NCBI GenBank assembly: GCA_016283775.1
Contig: JAEENL010000187.1
Location: forward strand, 1-64,000
DNA length: 64,000 bases
From: Lachnospiraceae bacterium
Lineage (GTDB): Bacteria; Bacillota; Clostridia; Lachnospirales; Lachnospiraceae
Direction of reading: 5' to 3'
In this document: in pieces, positions 44,941 through 54,518 of the stretch
Layout of the letters: each line of letters begins with the position of its first letter
Numbering within the stretch: the first letter of the stretch is position 1
The notes under the pieces: model-generated
The model's database searches: none
Seen by the model: only the letters and a program-made list of their open reading frames with translations
What the model was told of the DNA's origin: nothing
Translations under genes and position numbers: made by a program

Positions 44941-45012
44941 CGAGTCAATGGGGACGGTTCTTTTCGACTCATCCTTGCGGATGAGTCGGAAAGAACCGTC
45001 CCCATTGACTCG
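44941..45012. repeat. 72-bp palindromic element, copy 1
   Basis: Two 32-base arms with one mismatch (a wobble) enclose an 8-base loop. The arm core GGGGACGGTTCTTT recurs at 46249-46318. It lies 17 bases beyond the stop of the GH88-type gene. It could be a REP-type repeat and also act as a transcription terminator. Confidence 0.9.
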
Positions 45013-45029
45013 CCCATTGGCTCATGCAT

Positions 45030-46160
45030 TTACCAGATAAAGATTCCTTTATTGTTTAGCTTTAACAGCGCTTCGAGGTAGTAATAATCGCCGTAGATGA
45101 TAGGATAATTGTGGTTTTCCTCGTTGTAGCTCGCTGAGCACCTGGTGAGGAGGATGTCATGGTTTTCGTCCTTGTCGACGGTGTTGTCGTAGAGCGCCTT
45201 TAAAAGGTCTACCGCCGCGTCGAGGTACTTGTCGCCTATGGCATCGGGAAGAGCCTTTGAAAGCTCGATAAGGCCACATGCTGCAATGGCTGCGGAACAA
45301 TCGTCTTCAAAATCGCAATCCGCAGGCTGGCAGAAATCGACAGGGATAAGCTTGCTTTCCGGAATATGCGCCATATAGTAATCCGCGATCTTGCGTGAAT
45401 TTTCGATATATGCGGGGCTCTTGGTGTGCATGTAGCTAAGCGCAAAGCCGTAGATTCCCCAGCTCTGTCCCCTTGTCCATGCCGATCCGTCCTTCATTCC
45501 CTGGCCGCCGCGGATGCGCACGAAACTGCCTGTTCTGGGATCAAATTCCACTATGTGTTCACATGAACCGTCGGCCCTCACAAAGTTTTTTGCCGCAGTG
45601 TCTGCGTGTGCCATTGCGACCTGTTTAAAACGGGGATCCCCCGTGATGTCGCTTGCACGATAAAGAAGCGGGAGGTTCATCAGACAGTCTATGATGGCCC
45701 AGCCCCTGTGGTCATCGGTGCCCCAGTCGTTCCATGCGCGGATGAAGCGCCCGTTCAGATTGAAACGTCCCATGAGGTTTGACGCTGCGAGGAGCAGGCG
45801 GTTCTTTGCGGCTTCGCTCTCTGTGAGAATGTAGTCGGCACCTGCCGTGGGAAGCCACTTGAAACCGTTGTCATGATCGAGCATCGTATCGTTCATGAGG
45901 CAGCGGTCGAGCTTTGCTTCATATGCCACAGCCTTTTCGCGGATCGATTCGTCCTGTGTGACAGAATAAAGCTGCCAGAGGATACCTCCGAAAAATCCGT
46001 TCGTCCACCAATCGATGTTTTCCGACCGGTCATCGTAGATGCCGTCGTGTGCTGTGTAAGGCACCTTTTCACCGACACGTGCCACGGCTTTGGTAAGCTT
46101 CGCCACGGCTTCGTCGAGGGCTGTTTTTGCAAAGGTTTCCTGTTCGGGCGTTAAGGTCAT
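45030..46160 (-). CDS. Glycoside hydrolase family 88/105, unsaturated uronyl hydrolase
   Basis: A 376-residue (alpha/alpha)6-barrel enzyme that removes unsaturated glucuronic or galacturonic acid from the ends of oligosaccharides made by polysaccharide lyases. The MLDHDNGFKWL segment holds the first catalytic Asp, and DWGTDDHRGW and DDCSAAIAACGLIEL are typical GH88 motifs. No signal peptide, so it acts on imported oligosaccharides, consistent with the nearby GH28 and sugar importer. It is flanked on both sides by the palindromic element. Confidence 0.9.
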   Translation of the reverse strand: MTLTPEQETFAKTALDEAVAKLTKAVARVGEKVPYTAHDGIYDDRSENIDWWTNGFFGGILWQLYSVTQDESIREKAVAYEAKLDRCLMNDTMLDHDNGFKWLPTAGADYILTESEAAKNRLLLAASNLMGRFNLNGRFIRAWNDWGTDDHRGWAIIDCLMNLPLLYRASDITGDPRFKQVAMAHADTAAKNFVRADGSCEHIVEFDPRTGSFVRIRGGQGMKDGSAWTRGQSWGIYGFALSYMHTKSPAYIENSRKIADYYMAHIPESKLIPVDFCQPADCDFEDDCSAAIAACGLIELSKALPDAIGDKYLDAAVDLLKALYDNTVDKDENHDILLTRCSASYNEENHNYPIIYGDYYYLEALLKLNNKGIFIW

Positions 46161-46248
46161 GAGATTGTCCTCCCTGTGTTTTATATGTACAGTTGTTTAT
46201 TACAAAGACCATGTATGACATATTACTACTGTTTTGCGCAAGTTTCAA

Positions 46249-46318
46249 GAGTCAAAGGGGACGGTTCTTTCTGACTCATCCACCCGGATGAGTCAGAAAG
46301 AACCGTCCCCATTGACTC
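46249..46318. repeat. 70-bp palindromic element, copy 2
   Basis: Arms of about 32 bases with one mismatch and a short GC-rich loop. The sequence shares the core GGGGACGGTTCTTT and outer GAGTCAA/TTGACTC ends with copy 1. It lies between spoVG and the GH88-type gene. Confidence 0.9.
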
Positions 46319-46346
46319 ACTTTAACTTGATTTTATTGGATCATTT

Positions 46347-46619
46347 TTATTCCAGCGTGCCGTCAGCCATGGCTGTTTCGTACGCAGTAAGGATCTTCGT
46401 CTGAAGAGCCTCACGTGTCTCAGAGTTGATGGGATGGGCGATGTCTCTGTACTCGCCTTCGCCGGTCTTGCGGCTGGGCATTGCGATGAACAGTCCCTTT
46501 TCACCATCGATGATCTTGATGTCGTGAACCACGAATTCGCCATCTATGGTGATGGATGCCACCGCTTTCATCTTCCCTTCCTTTTCGACCTTTCTGATCC
46601 TCACGTCCGTAATGTTCAT
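46347..46619 (-). CDS. spoVG: Septation/sporulation regulator SpoVG
   Basis: A 90-residue nucleic-acid-binding regulator, named for sporulation and septation in Bacillus but widespread in Firmicutes. The family pattern is clear: [37 protein letters not shown] and [19 protein letters not shown] use the ATG at 46619, with GGAGG 9 bases upstream. It lies 43 bases downstream of glgD, probably in the same transcript. It does not prove that the organism sporulates. Confidence 0.95.
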   Translation of the reverse strand: MNITDVRIRKVEKEGKMKAVASITIDGEFVVHDIKIIDGEKGLFIAMPSRKTGEGEYRDIAHPINSETREALQTKILTAYETAMADGTLE

Positions 46620-46662
46620 GATGTAAATCCTCCGTTCAGCGTCGTTTGAACGCAATATTTTA

Positions 46663-47787
46663 CTATCCGATGATATATCTTTCTCCCTTTACGACGATGA
46701 TCTTGGTCTCTCCGTTTTCTCCTATGTAAGTTGAATTTGCCTTGATGGTCGCCCTGCTCTCAACGATGCAGTTCTCAATGTAAGTGTTGTCCCCGATGCG
46801 GACATCGTTAAGTATTATGGAGTTCTTGATGGTGCAGTTGTTTCCAATGTAGACCTTCTTAAAGATCACGGAATCCTCGACAATACCGTTTACGATACAT
46901 CCGCTCGAAACCAGGGAATTTGATACCCTTGCGCCCGGATTGTACTTTGCCGGCGGGTTGTCGTCGATCCTTGAAAACACATCGGGATATTCCTTAAAGA
47001 AATAGTCGTGGACGTCTTTTCTCAAGAAATCCTTGTTGGTGTTGAAATACGCCTCAACCGTGGAAATGTTGCTCCAGTAGGTGTCGAGATTATAGGCGTA
47101 GATCTTTTTTACATCCTTGTATCGGATAAGGATGTCCTGCACAAAATCGCGCCTGCCCTCTGCCATAGAGCGCTCAAGAAGCTCAATGAGCTGTCTGCGG
47201 CGGATGACATAAACGCCTGTAGAAATGATGTTTGACTTGGTTACGAGAGGCTTTTCCTCCATGTCCACGATGCGGTTCTCGTCATCCACTCTTACCACAC
47301 CGAAACGTGAAACATCCATTCCTTCGGGCATCACCTTTGTGACAACGGTGATGTCGGCACGTTTTTCAATGTGATATTCAAGGACCTTGCCGTAATCAAG
47401 CTTATAGACACAGTCACCTGATGCTATCACTACATAAGGCTCATGACTGCTCTTTAGGAAATTAAGGTTTTGCGCGATCGCATCCGCAGTTCCCTGATAC
47501 CACATGCCGTTGTCCGGCGTGATGGTCGGGGTGAAAACGAACAGACCGCCCTGCTTACGTCCGAAATCCCACCATTTCGAAGAATTCAGATGCTCGTTCA
47601 GTGATCTGGAATTATACTGAGTGAGCACCGCAACCTTCTGCACATGGGAATTGGACATGTTGGAAAGCGCAAAGTCAATGGCACGGTAGCTGCCGCCTAT
47701 CGGCATGGCCGAAATGGCTCTCTTGTTTGAGAGTTCGCGCATCCTGGAGTTGTTTCCGCCTGCTAAAATGATTCCGATCGCTCTCAT
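46663..47787 (-). CDS. glgD: Glucose-1-phosphate adenylyltransferase subunit GlgD
   Basis: A 374-residue paralogue of GlgC that forms a heteromer with it in glycogen synthesis. The N-terminal motif reads [16 protein letters not shown] instead of the catalytic GGxGxRLxxLT form, so it is probably a regulatory subunit. The C-terminal half is a left-handed beta-helix (repeated I/V-x-x-x-x-I hexapeptides). Its start overlaps glgC by 4 bases. Confidence 0.94.
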   Translation of the reverse strand: MRAIGIILAGGNNSRMRELSNKRAISAMPIGGSYRAIDFALSNMSNSHVQKVAVLTQYNSRSLNEHLNSSKWWDFGRKQGGLFVFTPTITPDNGMWYQGTADAIAQNLNFLKSSHEPYVVIASGDCVYKLDYGKVLEYHIEKRADITVVTKVMPEGMDVSRFGVVRVDDENRIVDMEEKPLVTKSNIISTGVYVIRRRQLIELLERSMAEGRRDFVQDILIRYKDVKKIYAYNLDTYWSNISTVEAYFNTNKDFLRKDVHDYFFKEYPDVFSRIDDNPPAKYNPGARVSNSLVSSGCIVNGIVEDSVIFKKVYIGNNCTIKNSIILNDVRIGDNTYIENCIVESRATIKANSTYIGENGETKIIVVKGERYIIG

Positions 47788-49058
47788 TCCACGCCACCTG
47801 CCTTTATTATATTTTGTCCCGAAGGAAGATATCCGTTGGGATAGTCCTCGGCCTCTGTCACACCGCTTATAGCTGTGTTCTTTCCAACCGTCACATTGTC
47901 GGGGATCACGGAATTTTCGCCTATCGCAACAAGGCCTCCTGTGTAGATGGACGGCTTGTCAACGTTCGGCGCCTCATCTCCGATGCCCAGACGCACACCG
48001 TTACCGATATTGCATTCCTCTGCGATTATCGATTTATAGATCTCACAGTTGTTTCCGATGGTGGTGGATCTCATTATTATCGAATCGTGAACGACAGTGT
48101 TTTCGCCGATCACAACGCCCGGACCGATTATGGATCTGTAGACCTTACCGTAAATTTCCGCTCCTTCGCTCACGATCGCGGTCTCGATGACTGCGCCCGG
48201 TGCGATGTACTGCGGCGGGATGACTTCAGTCTTGGTATAGATCTTCCAAAACTCTTCATAAAGATTGAAATCGGGAACGATATCGATGAGCTCCATGTTG
48301 GATTCCCAATACGACATGAGTGTTCCCACGTCTTTCCAGTATCCGTTGAACTCATAGGCGAAAATACGTTTTCCGTGCTCATGGCAATACGGAATGACAT
48401 GCTTTCCGAAGTCGCAGCCCGACTGGTCTTTGAGTGTGATCAGCGCGTCGCGGAGAACCGGCCACGAGAAAATGTAAATGCCCATCGATGCAAGATTGCT
48501 TCTCGGATGCTCAGGTTTTTCTTCAAATTCGGTGATCCTTCCGTCATCGTCGGTGATGACGATACCAAAACGGCTCGCCTCTTCAAGCGGAACAGGTATG
48601 GTAGCAAGCGTGATGTCGGCCTTGTGAGCCTTGTGGTAATCAAGCACTACTTCATAGTCCATCTTGTAGATATGGTCACCGCCCAGGATCAGGACATAGT
48701 CCGGATTGTAGAGCTCCATATAACGAAGATTCTGGAAGATCGCATTTGCGGTACCTGTATACCATTCGGTGTTTGTACTCTTTTCATACGGCGGGAGGAT
48801 GGATACACCACCCACGTTTCTGTCGAGATCCCACGGGATACCGATGCCGATGTGAGTATTCAGTCTGAGCGGCTGATACTGGGTGAGGACACCCACGGTA
48901 TCAACGCCCGAATTGATGCAGTTGCTGAGCGCAAAGTCAATGATCCTGTATTTTCCCCCATAAGGAACCGCGGGCTTTGCTATGTCCGATGTGAGGACAC
49001 CGAGTCTGGAACCTTGTCCTCCCGCCAGAAGCATAGCGATCATCTCTTTTTTAATCAC
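47784..49058 (-). CDS. glgC: Glucose-1-phosphate adenylyltransferase
   Basis: A 424-residue enzyme making ADP-glucose from glucose-1-phosphate and ATP, the committed step in glycogen storage. The nucleotide-binding motif [14 protein letters not shown], the [19 protein letters not shown] segment and the beta-helix C terminus are typical. It starts at GTG after AGGAG and overlaps glgD. The glycogen synthase gene is not in the window. Confidence 0.95.
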   Translation of the reverse strand: MIKKEMIAMLLAGGQGSRLGVLTSDIAKPAVPYGGKYRIIDFALSNCINSGVDTVGVLTQYQPLRLNTHIGIGIPWDLDRNVGGVSILPPYEKSTNTEWYTGTANAIFQNLRYMELYNPDYVLILGGDHIYKMDYEVVLDYHKAHKADITLATIPVPLEEASRFGIVITDDDGRITEFEEKPEHPRSNLASMGIYIFSWPVLRDALITLKDQSGCDFGKHVIPYCHEHGKRIFAYEFNGYWKDVGTLMSYWESNMELIDIVPDFNLYEEFWKIYTKTEVIPPQYIAPGAVIETAIVSEGAEIYGKVYRSIIGPGVVIGENTVVHDSIIMRSTTIGNNCEIYKSIIAEECNIGNGVRLGIGDEAPNVDKPSIYTGGLVAIGENSVIPDNVTVGKNTAISGVTEAEDYPNGYLPSGQNIIKAGGVE

Positions 49059-49085
49059 TTCTCCTGTTCCTCCTAATGTGAGCTA

Positions 49086-49103
49086 TTGCGCAAAAATGCG
49101 CAA
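49086..49103 (-). promoter_or_regulatory. 5'-end hairpin of the glgC mRNA
   Basis: TTGCGCA and TGCGCAA form a perfect 7-bp stem with a 4-base loop. It begins about at the predicted transcription start, so it would cap the mRNA 5' end and may protect it from decay. Confidence 0.5.
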
Positions 49104-49108
49104 TAATA

Positions 49109-49136
49109 ATTATAGCATAGTTGTTGTTTTTTTCAA
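49109..49136 (-). promoter_or_regulatory. Promoter of glgC-glgD-spoVG
   Basis: TTGAAA (49131-49136) and TATAAT (49109-49114) on the minus strand, 16 bases apart. Confidence 0.75.
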
Positions 49137-49200
49137 CCGCGTACTCTCCGTTTTCTGAATTATTATAAATATTTAATAAATTACCCACCCCCTGTCACGG

Positions 49201-49229
49201 CTAAAGATTCCCATTTTCCGTTCCGATAT
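49201..49229 (+). promoter_or_regulatory. Sigma-D (sigma-28) flagellar promoter
   Basis: CTAAA at 49201-49205 and CCGATAT at 49223-49229 match the flagellar sigma consensus (TAAA, about 16 bases, then GCCGATAT) except for one base. It lies 45 bases before the flagellin operon. Confidence 0.8.
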
Positions 49230-49273
49230 AAAAGGCAGAACAAAACCGGATTGAAATTTTAACGAGGTACGAC

Positions 49274-52200
49274 ATGAACATCCAGAATGCTTTCGCTTCA
49301 TACGGAATAAACAATACAAACACTTCAAACAACAACGTCCCGAGCGGTTCCGGACTCGAGGAGGCTCTTGCCAGGATAGGAAGCGACAAGAGCGGAAAAA
49401 CATCAAAAGCATCCTTCATGGACAGTCTCCATGCATCCTTTGAAACGGCAAAGATCACGCAGGATTCCGCAACGACCTCCGATCTCTATTCAAAGAATTT
49501 TGGTATCGATGACAATTCATCGATATCCAATTTTGATGAAAAAAGTGACGCCGAAAAGAATCAGGAACACCTCGACAATGTTTCAAACAGGATGAGCACC
49601 GATGACATGGAAACCCTCGTAAATGAGGGATTTGACGTGGCCGGAATGACCGCAGAAGCGCTCGACGCCGCATTGGAACGCATCAAGCTTCAAAAGGAAG
49701 TTTTTAACGATGCGGTTCAGGCTCAGGTACAGGATATCCGCGACGACCGCGAGGCTGTCATCGCACAGGCCATTGCCGCGCTTCCCGGTGACGCAAACGC
49801 CGCAAGGATAGCAGACAAGCTTCTTAAAGCAAACCTTCCCGTCACCGAGGCTAACTTAAGAAAAGTGGCGGAAGCCGTAAACATGACGGCAGGCCGCACG
49901 AGCGTTTCCGCCGCAGAAGCGGAATACCTTATAAGAAACAAGCTCGCTCCCACCATCGAAAACATATACGAAGCAAAATCGGCCGCTCTTTCTGGGTCAC
50001 AGAAGGAAAAGACGCTTACCGACGCCGCATGGGCACAGCTCGAGCCCACCGTGAACCACATGCTCTTCCAGGCGGGACTCCGCTCGGGAAAGCAGATGAT
50101 GGACGCCGCAAAGGCCTTCATCAGAAAGGATATCCCGTTAACCTCGGAAAATCTCCTTTCCTTCAGCAAGATCACATCCATAAAGCTCAGCCTTGAAGAT
50201 GTGCTCACGCGCTCAGTGGACGCCATTTCCGTGGGTCACGATCCCAAGAACGCAAATCTTCTCAACGCGACCGACAGACAGGTCCGCCAGCTCATAAAAA
50301 ACAACAGCCAGGTAACGAATGAAGGCATAGACCTTGCGGTTGCCAAAAAAGCCGCTCAGACAGGAAATTACGATCCCGAAAAGATCGAGCTTTCCCTTTC
50401 CGACCTTCACGAAGCCCAGGCAGACGCCGATCGTCACGATCCCGCTTCCTACGAGCTTCTTGACAGATACAATTCCATCGCGCCCGGTGACGCCGCTTCC
50501 ATCAAGGCGCGCAGACAGCTCGAGGAAGTAAAGGCAAAGATGACCTTTGAAGCAGGATACCGCCTTGCAAAGGAAGGCATCCGCATCGATACCGTTTCGA
50601 TGAACAGGCTGATCACCGACCTCAAAGTCCTTGAAAACCGTTTCTATTCCGGCTTCTTCACGGAAGCGGGAATGAAGCCCGGCACATACTCGGAAAGCGA
50701 CGTGGATCTGTTAAAGGATACCACGCAAAAGCTCGCAGAGATCGAAAAGATGCCCGCGACGCTTATTTACGATACCGTTGACAGAGCCGACAAGATGAGC
50801 ATCTCTTCCCTTTACCAGGAAGGCACCGGCGATGCCGCAAAACGCGCATTCAGCAGATATTCACAGACACTTGAGACCGTTCAGACCGCTCCGGACGCAA
50901 AATACGGCGATTCCATAGAAAAAGCGTTCCAAAATGTTGACAGCCTGTTAAAGGAAGCCGGCATCGCGGCAACTCCCGAAGCACGCCGCGCCACAAGGAT
51001 TCTGGGCTACGCCTCCGCAGAGATCAATGCGGAAAACATCACAAAGGTCGAAGAGTATGACAAAAAGCTGCAGGACGTTTTCACAAATCTCCATCCCGCA
51101 GTGACCGTCCGCCTGATCCGCGACGGTATCAACCCGCTCACTTCAACACTTGACGAGCTCAACAAAAAGATCACCGAGATAAAGGACAAAGAAGGCATCA
51201 CGACCGATGACAACTTCTCCAATTTCCTTGTAAATCTCGACAAAAAGGGCGACCTTTCCGCATCGGAGAGAGACGCTTATATCGCGATCTACCGCGCTCT
51301 TCACCAGATCCAGCAGTCGGAAGAGCCCGCAGTGGGACAGGTGTTCCGCTCAGGACAGGAGCCCACACTCCACGGACTTCTCACCGCTGTACGCTCCGGC
51401 AAGTTCACAGGAACAGAAACACTCATAAACGACACTTTCCAGGCCGTTTCCAAGCTTTCGACCGACGTTGACAAGATCGAAAACAAGATCCGCGCAGGTC
51501 TTTCAAAACCTTCGGCTGTTTTGCCCGAGACGGTTAACAAACAGGCCGAAGCTGCCGATAATGTTATCAGGGAACTTTCGGAAGACAGACGCTACACCGC
51601 GGAAGAGTGGATAACAAACATCCGCGACCTTGCGGCCACCGGCGAGAACGCGACCAGGTTCCTCGAGGATTTCAACATCCTCACCACCATGGAAAACATC
51701 ACCGCCGCAAAGGAAATGCTCGGCGGCAACAACGAGATCTACCACAACTGGAAAAAATACAAAACACTTGCAACAGGCGAAGCAGGCGTTCTTCCCGACT
51801 TTATCGACAGCATGAATTCCGAAGAGGAAATGGAAGCCGCTTTCAAGAGCTTTGCCGATGAGACCAAAAACATAAAATCCATTCTCCAGCGCGATCCTTC
51901 GATGACAAAGCTCGATGTGAAAGCATTAAAGAAAATGGATGTGGGCGTCCGCTTCATCAACCGTCTCGGAAAGCGCCAGTTCTATTCGATCCCCGTTGAT
52001 ACAGGCGAGGACATCGTGAGCATGAACGTGACTATCCTGAACAACGAAGCGGAATCAAGCTCAAAGGTAATGGTATCCGTACCCACTTCTTCGATGGGTC
52101 TCATAAGAGCCGAGGCCTCGATCGAAGACGACCAGATGAAATGCTTTATCTCGGGCGATTCCCGTGAAGGCATGGAGAGATTGTCCGAACGTCAGCTGAA

Positions 52201-52405
52201 CCTTTTTGCGGACCTCGCCGCAAACGGGATCTCAATAGGGCGCATCTTCTACGGCACAGAGGAAGTTCCTTCCGACAGATACGCCTACAAGACCGGCGGT
52301 CTCTACGCCGACAAGCCCGAAGGAGAGCCGACCAACCCTTCAAACGAACTCTATCGTATCGCAAAAGTATTTGTAACACATGTAATGCAGACAGACAGGA
52401 GCTAA
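49274..52405 (+). CDS. Large flagellin-operon protein with FliK-like C terminus
   Basis: A 1043-residue protein, mostly helical, with no signal peptide. The N-terminal 50 residues are Asn/Ser/Gly-rich. The rest has repeating motifs such as LLKANLPVTEANLRKVAEA and AFIRKDIPLTSENLLSFSKI. The last 150 residues, especially VPTSSMGLIRAEASIEDD and ERQLNLFADLAANGISIG, look like the C-terminal domain of hook-length protein FliK. I recall related large proteins in Lachnospiraceae (possibly DUF6240), unverified. It is the first gene after the sigma-D promoter, 3 bases before the flagellin gene, so a flagellar role is likely. Confidence 0.85.
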   Translation: MNIQNAFASYGINNTNTSNNNVPSGSGLEEALARIGSDKSGKTSKASFMDSLHASFETAKITQDSATTSDLYSKNFGIDDNSSISNFDEKSDAEKNQEHLDNVSNRMSTDDMETLVNEGFDVAGMTAEALDAALERIKLQKEVFNDAVQAQVQDIRDDREAVIAQAIAALPGDANAARIADKLLKANLPVTEANLRKVAEAVNMTAGRTSVSAAEAEYLIRNKLAPTIENIYEAKSAALSGSQKEKTLTDAAWAQLEPTVNHMLFQAGLRSGKQMMDAAKAFIRKDIPLTSENLLSFSKITSIKLSLEDVLTRSVDAISVGHDPKNANLLNATDRQVRQLIKNNSQVTNEGIDLAVAKKAAQTGNYDPEKIELSLSDLHEAQADADRHDPASYELLDRYNSIAPGDAASIKARRQLEEVKAKMTFEAGYRLAKEGIRIDTVSMNRLITDLKVLENRFYSGFFTEAGMKPGTYSESDVDLLKDTTQKLAEIEKMPATLIYDTVDRADKMSISSLYQEGTGDAAKRAFSRYSQTLETVQTAPDAKYGDSIEKAFQNVDSLLKEAGIAATPEARRATRILGYASAEINAENITKVEEYDKKLQDVFTNLHPAVTVRLIRDGINPLTSTLDELNKKITEIKDKEGITTDDNFSNFLVNLDKKGDLSASERDAYIAIYRALHQIQQSEEPAVGQVFRSGQEPTLHGLLTAVRSGKFTGTETLINDTFQAVSKLSTDVDKIENKIRAGLSKPSAVLPETVNKQAEAADNVIRELSEDRRYTAEEWITNIRDLAATGENATRFLEDFNILTTMENITAAKEMLGGNNEIYHNWKKYKTLATGEAGVLPDFIDSMNSEEEMEAAFKSFADETKNIKSILQRDPSMTKLDVKALKKMDVGVRFINRLGKRQFYSIPVDTGEDIVSMNVTILNNEAESSSKVMVSVPTSSMGLIRAEASIEDDQMKCFISGDSREGMERLSERQLNLFADLAANGISIGRIFYGTEEVPSDRYAYKTGGLYADKPEGEPTNPSNELYRIAKVFVTHVMQTDRS

Positions 52406-52408
52406 AAT

Positions 52409-53869
52409 ATGCGTATAAACCACAACATTTCAGCACTTAAGATCAACAACATCCTTTCCGGAAACGACAACGCGCTGAGCAAGAGCCTTCAGAGGCTCTC
52501 GTCCGGATACCGCATAAACTGCGCTGCCGACGACGCCGCAGGTCTTGCCATTTCTGAAAAGATGAAAACACAGATCGCGGGTCTCAATCAGGCCTCAAGA
52601 AACGCATCAGACGGCATTTCCGTTATACAGACCGCCGAAGGCGCTTTGATCGAAGTGGAAGAAATGCTTCAGAGAATGCGTGTACTTTCGGTACAGGCCG
52701 CAAACGGAACCTGCACGGACGAAGACCGCGCAACTCTCCAGGAAGAGGTCGTACAGCTTAAGGAAGAGATAAACCGTATCTCCACCACAACAGAGTTCAA
52801 CACCAAAAAGCTTTTGAACGGCACCGTCGACAGACGTTCCTATTCAAGCGCAGAGAGCGTTTCCCTGGTTTCTCTTTCCGATTCCGTATATGTCGGAAGC
52901 TATTCCATGAACATCGGAAACGAGCCTTCACAGGCCCTGCTCCGCACTCAGCTTTCAAGCAACACCGCTCCCGCTTCGGGCACGATCTATGTGAACGACC
53001 AGGCAATCGACATCTCCGAAGGCCAGAGCCTTGACCAGATCATCAGCGCCCTCCGCAGCGGCTGCGGCGACAACATCGAGATCTCTCTCACAAATGACAC
53101 CGAAGATCCCGACGCTCCCGCAGGTTACACCGTAATAGACACAAACACTGCTTCAAGCAATCTTTCCACTTCCTATCTCACTTTCCAGACAAAGGATTTC
53201 GGAAGTGATTCGAAGCTCTCCGTAAGCTGCACAAGCTCAGAACTTGCGCACGCGCTCGGAATCTCCACCTACGGAAGCAACGCATCCGGCACCAATACAT
53301 CGGTAACCCTGTATTACACAAACGATACAAACTATCCCGATTCTTCATTCGCAAGGACAGCGACCGTCGTGACCGACGGAAACTATGTTACCGTAAAGGA
53401 CAGCAGCGGATTTGAGATGAAATTCTGCACCGAGGGCTACACGGGAGACGTTACCGTTACCGTATTAAAGGCCGGCCCCATGACCCTCCAGATAGGCGCA
53501 AACGAAGGCCAGACCATGGAAGTCCGCATCCCCAGGATCGACACGGTTTCACTCGAGATCGGCGACGTGGATATCTCCACACAATCCGGTGCTTCCGAAG
53601 CGATCACCGTATTTGACAAGGCGATCAACATCGTTTCGTCAACACGCGCAAAGCTCGGCGCATACCAGAACAGACTCGACCATGCCATCAATTCCCTCGA
53701 CACCTCAGCGGAAAACCTCACCGAGGCGCTCTCACGAGTTATCGATACCGACATGGCATCCGAAATGTCACAGTATACACAGTATCAGGTACTGGTACAG
53801 GCTGCGACCTCAATGCTCTCACAGGCAAACGAGAGACCGCAGAATGTGCTCAACCTCCTTCAGTCATAA
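52409..53869 (+). CDS. Flagellin, cysteine-containing
   Basis: A 486-residue flagellin. The conserved N-terminal region (residues 1-140, MRINHNISAL...LSSGYRIN) and C-terminal region (from about 395, ending in QANERPQNVLNLLQ) form the D0/D1 filament core. Residues 140-390 are a variable surface domain. It contains five cysteines (38, 102, 219, 274 and 340), which is unusual; 38 and 102 replace the Ser/Asn normal at those core positions. It lies after AGGAG in the sigma-D operon and before fliS. Confidence 0.96.
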   Translation: MRINHNISALKINNILSGNDNALSKSLQRLSSGYRINCAADDAAGLAISEKMKTQIAGLNQASRNASDGISVIQTAEGALIEVEEMLQRMRVLSVQAANGTCTDEDRATLQEEVVQLKEEINRISTTTEFNTKKLLNGTVDRRSYSSAESVSLVSLSDSVYVGSYSMNIGNEPSQALLRTQLSSNTAPASGTIYVNDQAIDISEGQSLDQIISALRSGCGDNIEISLTNDTEDPDAPAGYTVIDTNTASSNLSTSYLTFQTKDFGSDSKLSVSCTSSELAHALGISTYGSNASGTNTSVTLYYTNDTNYPDSSFARTATVVTDGNYVTVKDSSGFEMKFCTEGYTGDVTVTVLKAGPMTLQIGANEGQTMEVRIPRIDTVSLEIGDVDISTQSGASEAITVFDKAINIVSSTRAKLGAYQNRLDHAINSLDTSAENLTEALSRVIDTDMASEMSQYTQYQVLVQAATSMLSQANERPQNVLNLLQS

Positions 53870-53893
53870 TATTTTTAAGGATAATCTCTCAAT

Positions 53894-54373
53894 ATGACCC
53901 GTGAACAGATCAAAGATTTTACATTACGAATATCGGAAGCCAACTCCTGCGACCTCATCGTCATCCTGTATGACTGCGTCCTGACCGACGTATCGAACGC
54001 AAGAGCCGCTTTCAAAGAGGGCTGCACCGATGCATACCGCAGCGACCTCGGACATGCCATGCGCTGCCTGAACGAGCTCCTTCGGTGCCTGGATTTTTCT
54101 TTCCCTCTTTCCTACGATCTGGGAAGCCTCTACACTTTCCTGAACCGTCAGATCTCCTATGCGACGGCAGGAAACCACCTTGAGGCGCTCGACATCGTGG
54201 ACGAAGTGATCAACAGGCTCCGCGCCTCCTTTGCAACGATCGCGAAGGACGATCCCAACGGCCCGATGATGAAAAACACCCAGACAGTTTATGCAGGTCT
54301 CACCTACGGAAAGGGTTTCCTTAACGAAACCTACGTCGATCCTCGCGATTACAATCGCGGCTTTAACGCATGA
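53894..54373 (+). CDS. fliS: Flagellar chaperone FliS
   Basis: A 159-residue helical protein. It binds newly made flagellin and prevents early polymerisation. The pattern AFKEGCTDAYRSDLGHAMRCLNELLRCLDFS, followed by LYTFLNRQISYATAGNHLEALDIVDEVINRL, fits the FliS helical bundle. It is slightly longer than usual (about 125-140). It lies 24 bases after the flagellin gene, in the common flagellin-fliS order. Confidence 0.88.
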   Translation: MTREQIKDFTLRISEANSCDLIVILYDCVLTDVSNARAAFKEGCTDAYRSDLGHAMRCLNELLRCLDFSFPLSYDLGSLYTFLNRQISYATAGNHLEALDIVDEVINRLRASFATIAKDDPNGPMMKNTQTVYAGLTYGKGFLNETYVDPRDYNRGFNA

Positions 54374-54403
54374 CTTCCTCGTAGCTGAACTATTATACAA
54401 AAA

Positions 54404-54459
54404 AGAACTGCTTCCCATAAAGGCTGACCATCCACAGCCGGGAGGCAATTCTTTTTTTT
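54404..54459 (+). terminator. Terminator of the flagellin operon
   Basis: A long stem (54404-54416 with 54440-54452, with two mismatch or wobble pairs) with an inner GGCTG/CAGCC hairpin is followed by eight T. Confidence 0.8.
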
Positions 54460-54518
54460 GTGCTTATATACTTTTTATATTCTTATATATTTTTATATAC
54501 TCCTATATACTTTTCCGT

